From Baffinella frigidus (taxonomy: Eukaryota; Cryptophyceae; Cryptomonadales; Baffinellaceae): a stretch of DNA of 11,673 bases. This document shows positions 1-9,200 of the stretch, piece after piece. Position 1 is the first letter of the stretch; each line of letters opens with the position of its first letter. A model generated the notes under the pieces. The model worked only from the letters and a program-made list of their open reading frames with translations. It was not told the DNA's origin and made no database searches. Both the position numbers and the translations under genes were made by a program. The stretch is taken from positions 100,161 through 111,833 of the forward strand of contig MU646707.1 of NCBI GenBank assembly GCA_026770585.1, read 5' to 3'.

Positions 1-11
1 CCCTCAACCAG

Positions 12-105
12 GCCAGATGAATCAACGGTGTTCGGAGACCTGACTTTCCCGCCCGCCGATCCTGACGGGCATCTCCCAGCTTTCTGTGACCTTCTCATGG
101 CCGTG
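12..105 (+). CDS. Exon A: S1-S2 loop and start of S2
   Basis: The open frame runs from an acceptor-like AG in a telomere-like repeat (intron end at 11, alternative at 16) to GTG|GTATCA. It encodes an acidic, proline-rich loop (PDESTVFGDL, PPADPDGH) ending in AFCDLLMAV. The end is phase 0 and joins exon B to make one continuous hydrophobic helix, LLMAV-IVFYWIDLFLILVS, which fits S2 of a voltage sensor by its position before S3 and S4. A donor three bases upstream (ATGGCC|GTGGTA) would also keep frame. The loop itself is not recognisable by sequence. The start is uncertain because the upstream exon is missing. Reading from base 1 is also open, but CCCTCAACC there looks like intron repeat. Confidence 0.6.
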
Positions 106-3100
106 GTATCAACCCTAAACCCGAAACACCAAGACAGTCGCCCACCAAGAGAGTCATTTCCCTTTTGGAGACGTGGTGACTGTCTTGGAGAAGTGGTAAC
201 TGTCTTGGAGAGAGGTGACTGTCTTGGAGAAGTGGTGACTGTCTTGTAGAAGTGGTGACTGTCTTAATGGCGAAATGACTGTCTTCGAGAGGCCCAGGCT
301 CAGAACCTGTGCTACTACCAATAACCCCAACCCTCCACCCCTAACCCCTAACCCTCTTCACCCCACGCAGATTGTGATCTACTGGATCGACATTTTTTAC
401 ATCCTGCTCTCGCGGGACTCAAGCTTGAGTAACAAGTCTTATTTTAAATTCTGGACCCGGATCCGAAATTTTGTACTCGGACCGGACGTGCAAAGGACGA
501 GAAGCTGTCTCTCACCACGTGGCTACCTACCATGCACTACCACGAAACGAAACGTCGCGTTCTGAAATCCGCACTAACGACCTGGCGTGGCACACTCGCA
601 GATTGTGTTCTATTGGATCGACCTGTTCCTGATCCTGGTCTCGCGGGACTCGAGCGGGGTCACGGTCGGATCTTCCTTCTTCACTGACCCCAAGCTCGGC
701 CTCGCCGGTCATCCCCCCACCCACACTCATAGCATAACGCACTCAAAACCGGGTAGTTAGGCCTACTTTAGGACTGCAGTAGGCCGTAGGGCCCTAGGGG
801 GGGTCCTATGAAACATAGGTCCTAGGAGCCCGACGGCCGTCAGCCTCGCCAGTCCTCCCCACTCGGAACACTACGGGGAACATTCTAAAGTTAATTATTG
901 GATTGTTTCGAAGGAAACACGCCAAAAGTCAGCAGTTTTGGTCACGTTATGTCCAAATATCTCACCAAATTGGTGGACCCGGGTTGTTTTTTCGGTCCAA
1001 AGTTGACAGATTTGTACCATGAAACCAGCATGTCTACTCAAGGATAGTCGAGTGAGGTCACGGTCGGATCCTTGTTCTTCACTGACCCGAAGCTTGGCCT
1101 CGCCGGTCCTTCTCCCACCCACACACCGGACTTCGAAGGGATGTGGACTCCCGGGTCTTTGAAAGCAGAGTTTCTCCTGGCACTGCCACTCGAGGACCAG
1201 AAAAAAGAGTATTTTAAACCCGTTTGTTTTTTGACAAGTGGGACGGTGTGTAGTGATTTTCACACAATGATTCGGTTTTGGTCACGTGTCTAACTGGATT
1301 CTGTCAGACGCGTGACCAAACTCGCCCGGCAACAAACCCCACATTTAAAATAGTCTCATCTCTATCCTGGCGTGGTGAGCGCCGGGAGACTAGGTTCAGT
1401 CATTAGTCAGGCGCGCCCAATGTGCAACGTTTCCCAGACTACTCCTACCCACACACCGGACTTCGAATGCATTTTGAACAACCCCTGAGCGGCAAGACCT
1501 AGGACCCTACAGTAGGCAACTCGTGGGGGCATAGGGGGGTTATTACGGATAAGATAACGGAAACTCGGGCTCTCAGCGCCCGAAAATCCCTTTGCAGCCG
1601 CTGTGTGGATCGGTCTTCTCCCCTGAACCATCCTGGTAAGAACCGGCGGTCTAGTGAAGCGTGGCGAGACTCCCGCGCTCGTGACCGCCTCGTGACCGTC
1701 TCGTGACCACGCCGTGACCGCCTCGTGACCAACCTCGTGACCAACCTCGTGAACACCTCGTGACCAACCTCGTGACCAACCTCTTGACCGCCTCATGACT
1801 GCATCGTGACCCAACCGCGTGAACAACCGCGTGACCAACCTCGTGACCAACCGCGTGACCGCCTTCCCTGCCCCCCACAGGGTCTCGGAACTCCCGGCTT
1901 TGGAGGACCTTGGTACTCTTCCTCTCGACAATTGTCTTCTTCCTCCTCTACTACGGCGGCGTGTACGATCTCGCCAGGTGACTGCCCTATTCCGTCATCT
2001 CGCCAGGTGACTTTCCTATCTCTCTATCTCGCCAGATGACTGTCCTATTCCTTCATCTCGCCAGGTGACTGTCCTACCTCTTGATCTCGCCAGGTCTCAG
2101 TCCTAACCACACTTCCACGAATCTTCGCTGTGTGGTAGGCCATCAGCGCCTCGCCCTTGAAAGCGGTCATTCTTATCTCAGAAAAACCATTTTACAAGTT
2201 CTTTTCCTAAAGTCAACTCGAGGTCAATTCGGTTGATCTCTTCCAACATCCTGAGGTCATCCGCAACAGTTGACGTTTCCTAAGGCTTCTAGGCATTTGT
2301 ATCACTCAACTCAAGGCTCAAGGGGCTACCTAGGACCTGTATCGAGAGCAATCAAGAAGAAGAAGAAGAAGAAGTTGCAGATCGGCGATCGGATCAACTT
2401 ACGAACGTTAGTAAGTTGATCACTTTCCGGAAGGCTCTAGGACCTCTTTGCAGTGACTTTGAGCGGTTAATAAAGAAGAAGAAGAAGAAGAAGAAGAAGT
2501 TGACGGGAACGCTGTGGCAGGTTCCACGCTTCCCTGCGTATCCGCTTTAGCACCTGATGCTGACCCTTTACTACTGGTTCCTGACTCTTTGTCTTCATAC
2601 ACGTTGTATACTCGGTGATATATGACTCTGGATGAGTGACTCTCTAGACATCTTTCTGCTCTCGCGTGTCGCCTCTTTACTACCGGGGGCTGACTCTTTA
2701 CTACCTGATACTGACTCTTTACTACCGGGTGCTGACTAACGGGTGCTGACTCTTTACTACCTGATGCTAACAATCGGATGACAGGTTCCACGCGCACTCA
2801 TTACCACATATACCTGATGCTGACTCTTTACTACCGGGTGCTGACTCTGTTCTCAGTATACGTTTTATACTTGGTGATATACGACTCTGGGTAGGTGACC
2901 TTTTCACATCTTCTTGTCTCGTGTCGCCCCCCCCTGAATCTATCAACAACCGGTTCAAGGGCTCCAATTCCGGCCACTTGTTGGCTTTTCATCTTGATTT
3001 CATCCCGGTCCGTGGCCGACAGTTGCGAAAACCGATCTACATGTACCTGATGCTGACTCTTGACTACCGGGTGCTGACTCTGTACACCATCATAGGGTAA

Positions 3101-5439
3101 CGTCCTGAAAACCGGGTAGTTAAGCCTACCGTATTTCTTACGGTAGGCCGTAGGGCCCTACGGGGGGTCCTATGAAACATTAGGTCCTAGGGGCCCTACG
3201 GCCTACCGTAGGCAATACCGTAGGCCTAACTACCCGGTGTTCAGGACGTTACCCTATCAAACAGGTTCCACACTCTGCTCCACATCCCTAGATTTAGTGG
3301 TAACGTGACCAAATTTGCATTAGAAAATCCTTCAAGTTAACTGCCCACATGGAAAGTCGACGTTTGGTGAAAACATGGAAAGTCGACGTTTGGTGAAAGG
3401 TCCGTAATCGACTGGGTACAACAGGTTCCATGCGCTGCTGCACATCCTCCGCTCGGTGAACGCCATGAGCCGGCTGGTCCGCATGGGCGACGAGATCACG
3501 CAAAAGCTCAAGGTATTGTACATTTCGGGTTTGCAAATACTTCGTTTTGTGACATGTTATGCGTGGGGGTCGCGATCTTGTCATCGAATCCATGCGTAGT
3601 ATATCATCGAATCCATGCGTAAGATAGCCATGAGCAGGCTGGTCCGCATGGGTGACGAGATCACCCAGAAGCTCAAGGTATTGTAGATTGTGACATGCTA
3701 TGGGTGGGGGTTGTGATCTTGTCATCCCATCCATACGTAAGATAGCATAAAACTTTAGATGGACGTGAAAATCTTCAAATCCATGCGTAAGATAGCATCA
3801 AATCCATGCGTAAGATAGCCATGAGCAGGCGGATCCGCATGGGCGACGAGATTGCCCAAAAGCTCAAGGTACCACGCCATAATGATTGAGGGAAACCGAC
3901 GCCTTATCCACGCCAGATCTGGCGTCATTGACTTAAGAATTCAAGGGCTTTCCCCTGAACGATGTCAAAAGTGGATGTTTCGACCCCCCTCCCCGATTCC
4001 CAGGACCAGCCACGACCAGGTTCTTAGTTTTGAATAACCCCTAAGCGATGTGACCAAGGACCCTACGGTAGGCAACCCGTAGGGGCATAGGGGGGTTCCT
4101 ACGGATAAGGTAGCGGAAACTCGGCCCGAAATGGGCCGGAAATCCCTTCATGGCCCTCTGTGTGGTCTCTCCTGTGTTCCATTGACGGTCCAGACAGTGT
4201 ATTGCACTGCACTGCCAGCCAGAACATTTCACCTTATGTCAACTGGCTGATCCTCGGCAGTAAGTTGCCGGGGAACCTGCTCCCGGTCCACGCATGGCGT
4301 CTGTTTTCTCTAGAGCAGACAGTTGACTTAAGACTCTGGCTGGCAGGGCAGTTGACTAATGGTGAAATCTTCTGGATGGGAGTACACTGGGGCGGTTTGA
4401 CAAAGGTGGTACTTGGTGAGAAGCCTGCTGAAAATGGAAGCTTCCACCACTCAGAACACCATGGAGGACCATCTAAAGTCAATTATTGGTTGTCAATTAT
4501 TGGATTTTTTCTTGGGAGAAACTAAGTCAATTATTGGATTGTTTTTTAGGAAACACGCCAAAAGTCAGCGATTATTGGTCACGTTACTCCGAATATCCGG
4601 TGCTGCGGTTCCTCGGAGTGTCCCGAGTGGCTCTCTTCGCAAGAGTCTGCGCACAACTGGATAGAGTATATCTCAGATTTGCGTGGGGCTTATAGCCATT
4701 CTGTACATTCAGAGTTTTAAAAGTGGTCATGAGGTGTCAGCAGGAAGAGTGAGACGCGCCTGTTCCGAATTGAATGAGCGGTGTTCACTTCTGACACACC
4801 ACGTGTCGCCTCTCCCCTCTTCGACTTTTGATCTAATGCTAGAATCAACAGTGCGATACTGGTCAAATATATGAGTCAAGTAATGGTCAAATAAATGAGT
4901 CAATAACAAATAGTGGCTGACATGGCAGGTGCCACGAGACGTTTGATATAGATCTTGCGTTGGCCGCATACACGAGATGTTGGGCCTGACCGCAGAGAAC
5001 GGTCAGGTGGAGGGTTGAGGGTTGAGGGTTGATGGTTGATGGTGGAGGGTGGAGGGTTGAGGGTGGAGGGTTGAGGGTGGAGGGTGGAGGGTGGAGGGTG
5101 GAGGGTTGATAGTTGAGGGTTGCTCGTTGATGGTTGAGGGTTGATTGTTGAGGGTTGAGGGTGGAGGGTTGATGGTTGAGGGGTTGAGGGTTGAGGATTG
5201 AGGGTGGAAGGTTGATGGTTGAGGGTTGCAGGTTGAGGGTTGAGGGTTTCGCCAGTTCATGACACAGAGGGGTCACGTGACAGGTGACAGTCTCGCAGAA
5301 CAAGAGACGCTTCATCGACCGCAGCCTGGTTTGCCCTTCAACCTAAACCCTACATCCTAAACCCCGAACCCTACACTTTACGCCCAACACCCATTACCTC
5401 ACACCCTAAACCCAACACACTACACCCTACCCATAAACC

Positions 5440-5527
<88 letters not shown>

Positions 5528-5806
5528 ACCACAAACCACAAACCACAAACCACAAACCACAAACCCCAAACCACAAACCCCAAACCCAAACCCCAAACCA
5601 CAAACCCTAAACCCCAAACCCTACACCCCAAACCCCAAACCCCAAACCCCAAACCCCAAACCCTAACCCCTGATTCCTCCACCCTCAACCCTAAAACAGG
5701 CCCTGGACCTGGATCTGACGTACATCTGCGATCGGGTGATCGCGATGTCGCTGCCGTGCGTGTCTGACGCGGTCCATCGCAATGACATCAAAGAGGTCTC
5801 TCTCTT

Positions 5807-5859
<53 letters not shown>

Positions 5860-6006
5860 GTTTCGCGCGCGCGCGCTCTCTCTCTCTATCTATCTATTTA
5901 TCTCGCGCGCGCGCTCTCTCTCCCCCCCCCTCTCTTGCTCTGTCCCCGTGCGTGTCTGACGCGATGCATCGCAACGATATCAATAAGGTATGTCTCTCTT
6001 TCTCGC

Positions 6007-6051
<45 letters not shown>

Positions 6052-6161
6052 GTTTTTCTCTCTCTCTCTGTCTCGCTCGCTGTCTCTCTGTCTCTCTGTC
6101 TCTCCGGAAACACACACCTCGAGGACAGCCACGCAGTCCAACCCCAGCAGCAGCGCGCACA

Positions 6162-6210
<49 letters not shown>

Positions 6211-9200
6211 GCTCTCTGTCTGTGTCTCGCTCGCTGTCTCTCTCTCTCTGTTTCTCGCGCTCTCACGCTCGCTCGCTCTCTCTCTCTCTCTCTCGCGCTC
6301 TCTTTCTCTCTCTTCCTCTCTCTCGCTCTTACAACCTCACATGTCAACAGGATCCTCCAACATTATCGCACGGCAATCCCACCCACATCCAGCATTCCAA
6401 TTTCATAGGCAAACACTTTTAATTTATAAAAAATCTTCAAGGCGATTTTGGCCACTTTAGAGAGAATAGTCTGATTATTCTCTCTAAAGCGGCCAAAATC
6501 GCCTTGAAGATTTTTTATAAATTAAAAGTGTTTGCCTATGAAATTGAATGCTCGGGGACTGGACACCACACCACTCGAGAATGCTAGAGGACCCTATTTA
6601 CATGTGGGGTTGTACACATTTATAACAGGATGGGGTATGTCAACCTTGTGACTGTGCTATTTTTGCAGAGTCACGTGACCAATCAACGCAAGTTACTACA
6701 CAAATGCCCACTTTTACAAGCACATCGGGTTTAAATAGGCCCCTCTAGCATTCTCGTGTGGCACGGTGGGCTTCGAGGGTTTCGGGACCCCTAGATTTAG
6801 CGGTTACGTGACTAAATTGGCATTAGATGATCCTTCAAGTCAACTGCCCATAGGGTAGGTTGACTTTTGATGAAAGGTCCGTAGTCCACTGTGTGGTTAC
6901 GTCTAGGTTTTGTGGAAATTGGGTGGACATTCCTGAACCTTACACGAACCCTAGCCATTATAACCAGTCCCCGAGCATATAATTCAAATACGCGGCGGGA
7001 TTGTCATACCACACAGCGGGCTACGAAGGGGAAATCTGGCCAAATCCAAAGTATTTTCTACGGCCTTATCCCTAGGAACCCCCCTGTGTCCCTACGGGTG
7101 GGTTGCCTGCCGTAGGGTCCTATCTCTCATCGCTTCTGGGTTGTTCAAAATCTCGTTGAAGTCCTCGTTGAAGTTTGTGTGGGGTGTCCCGCTTCTGCAG
7201 CAAGCTGCACTCAGAATCAGAACTTTGGCCCCAAAGTGTAAAAACCCTGTGTCACAACTTGTTAGGATCCCGATCCTTAAACAGTTTTCACAAAACTATT
7301 GTTTCCCCAAACTGTGAAAAAGGGACCCGGGTCTGAATTTTGGGAAACATCGATCATCTCAGTATACGTTGTATACTTGGCGATATACGAATCTGGGTAG
7401 GTGACCTTTCGACATCTTCTTGTCTCGTGCCGTCTCCCCTGTTTCAGCCAAGCAACCAACCCTGAGTGTATCATCGTAGGTGTCGCGGTTCTTCCGGAGC
7501 CTGCACTACGGCTGCTTCCTGGTGGTCAACTTATGCCAACACTTCGAAGAGCGCGGCAACGGGAATTACGACAAGTCAGTGCTCTTCAACCAAGTGCAGA
7601 AGATCCCGTGCGTGGACCACAACGCCCCCATGATGCACCAGCTTCTGGCCTACTGCGAGAGTGCGACTGCTTGGCTCAACCGCCACACCGACAACGTTAT
7701 CGCGGTCCACTGCAAGGCTAACCCCTAAACCCTGAACCCTTCGATAATCCCTAAGCCCTTGAATAAATCGGATAATCCCTAAGCCCTTGAATAGATCATC
7801 CTTTGATAATCCCTAAGCCCTTTGATAATCCCTAAGCCCTTGAATAACCCCTGAACCCTTCAATAACCCCGCATGACGACAGGGCGGGAAGGGGCGCACC
7901 GGGACGTTCATTGTCGGGCTAATCCTGTGGGTCGGGCGGTTCAACAACCCCACGGAGGCTGTCAAGTACGTACAAGCTCGCCGCGCGGATCTGCGTCTCG
8001 GAAGCACCTACCAGGTTCATCCGGGGACATGTTTGATGTAAAAGGAAATGGATCTCTATGTGTTCATAGGAGTTGGAAGAAGATCAATTAGGGTCCTGAG
8101 TAGATTTAATTAGGGCAGAATCCGGTTTGATAGTCCATTTTCTTGTAAATTAAACATGTTCCCGGATGAAGGTACTCTACACCCTGACCAGGTGCAGTGG
8201 TATCTCGCTCATAAGACACCGCGCCCCCCTAGGACCCTACAGTAGGCCTATGGCTAGGGCCCTACGGTGGTCCTAGGGGGGCGTGGTTTCTTATGAGCAA
8301 GGTACCCCTGTACTCTACACCCTGAACCTTAATCATAAACCATAAACCCTCTACCCTCGCGAGACGTGGTATGACTCCTGGTGGTCCTCACACCCTGTAG
8401 GAGGTGGAGATACAATCCATCCGGGAAACGCTCGTAAGAGCAGCCGACACGGGGTACAGTATGTAGCACAATGCGGAAGTAATGTGCAGCGCTGGCGCTG
8501 GTTGTTTGGTTATAAATTGCCAATCTTTCCTCACACCCCAAACGCCAAACACCAAACATCAGACACCAATCACCAAACACCCAGCACCACAGCCCAAACG
8601 CCCAACGCCAAACACTAATCACCAAACACCAAACACCAAACACCAAACACCAGCCGTAACCTCATCCGGGGACATGTTTAATTTAAAAGAAAATGGACTA
8701 TCCAACCGGATTCTGCCTCTAATCAAATTGAATTAGGGCCCTAATTAACCTTCGTCCAACTCCTATAAACAAATAGGGATCTATTTTCTTTTAAATTAAA
8801 CATGTCCCCGGATTCAACGCCCCTCCCTCCCGCAGGGAGTGTCATCGCCGTCGCAGCTCCGCACAATCGGGTACCTGATGTCAGTGGTCTACTGCGGGAC
8901 GTGCCACGCAACCCTCGCCAGTGCGCTTCTCACCAAAGTCATTCTGTACAACTTCCCACGGAGCGTCAGCAAGGGTAACACTGGACCCTACACCCCAAAC
9001 CCTGCACCCTAAACCCCACCCCCCGAACCCTAAACCCTGAACCCTACACACTACACCACAAAACCCAAACCCCAAACTCTACACCCCAAATCCCAAACCC
9101 CAAACCCCAAGCCCCAATCCTCAAACCCCGAACCCCAAACCCTAAACCCTAAGCCCCAAACCCTATACCCCAAACCCTTAACCCCACACCCTAAACCCTA

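Larger units (their letters stand above)
106..601 (+). other. Intron A/B
   Basis: This interval runs GTATCA to CGCAG. It holds a 20-bp minisatellite, a short telomere-like stretch (CCCCTAACCCTC, about 320-360), a truncated copy of exon B, and a segment around 455-485 (GACCCGGATCCGAAATTTT) resembling pieces near 7323 and 10615. Nothing gene-like was seen from 490 to 590. Confidence 0.6.
708..1880 (+). other. Intron B/C
   Basis: This interval runs GTCATC to CCCACAG. It contains a damaged palindromic element, a dispersed repeat, a copy of the exon B 3' edge, a family-1 MITE and a 12-bp minisatellite just before the acceptor. The long minus-strand frames here arise from the minisatellite. Confidence 0.6.
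1978..3424 (+). other. Intron C/D
   Basis: This interval runs GTGACT to CAACAG. It holds donor-spanning tandem repeats, two AAG runs, a TGACTCTTTACTACC minisatellite, copies of the exon D acceptor edge, a GTATACGTT dispersed repeat (twice), an intact family-2 palindrome and a further dispersed repeat. The stretch 2100-2350 shows nothing I recognise. Confidence 0.6.
3513..5699 (+). other. Intron D/E
   Basis: This interval runs GTATTG to AAAACAG. It contains two exon D copies, a family-1 MITE, a hairpin element of about 230 bp, a dispersed repeat, and a G-rich followed by a C-rich telomere-like array. I recognise nothing between about 4605 and 5005. Confidence 0.6.
6546..6982. mobile_element. 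Outer inverted-repeat pair enclosing a second palindrome
   Basis: ATGCTCGGGGACTGG at about 6548 is complemented by CCAGTCCCCGAGCAT at about 6964. This suggests a 430-bp unit whose left end overlaps the hairpin at 6389-6554. Confidence 0.6.
5796..7479 (+). other. Intron E/F
   Basis: This interval runs GTCTCT to ATCGTAG. It holds CT/GC-rich microsatellites, an exon E copy, nested palindromic elements, a dispersed repeat, a reversed family-1 MITE and a GTATACGTT repeat near the acceptor. Confidence 0.7.
8015..8835 (+). other. Intron G/H
   Basis: This interval runs GTTCAT to CCCGCAG. It contains two copies of a 150-bp inverted-repeat element, a fold-back element between them and an ACCAAAC-type array (about 8530-8655). 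Nothing is recognised at 8345-8520. Confidence 0.7.

Noticed and set aside
1407-1931. 174-residue minus-strand open frame
   Set aside because: Most of it is translation of the 12-bp minisatellite and a MITE, overlapping exon C in antisense. It has no family similarity.
1677-2100. CRISPR-like array
   Set aside because: Units are contiguous tandem repeats without unique spacers, in a eukaryotic intron.
3294-3734. 146-residue minus-strand frame
   Set aside because: It is antisense to exon D and its copies; its internal repetition comes from those copies.
4160-4664. Plus-strand frames of 121 and 83 residues
   Set aside because: They lie in a fold-back element and a dispersed repeat. No domain is seen and they do not fit the exon chain.
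4887-5315. Minus-strand NPQPSTLH-rich frames
   Set aside because: They are translations of the GGGTTGA/GGGTGGA array.
5336-5690. Chromosome end
   Set aside because: The arrays are degenerate, internal, in both orientations, and bounded by exons of the same gene, so they are interstitial.
5736-6460. Long Ser/Leu-rich plus frames and Arg/Glu-rich minus frames
   Set aside because: They are translations of CT microsatellite. Only the first 20 codons (end of exon E) and 14 codons at 5946 look like protein.
7480-8014. Simple PTEN orthologue
   Set aside because: The loop is CKGGKGRTG rather than CKAGKGRTG, and transmembrane segments S2-S4 join in phase upstream, favouring a VSP/TPTE-type protein.
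8329-8646. Minus-strand Trp/Gly/Val-rich frame
   Set aside because: It is a translation of the ACCAAAC-type repeat.
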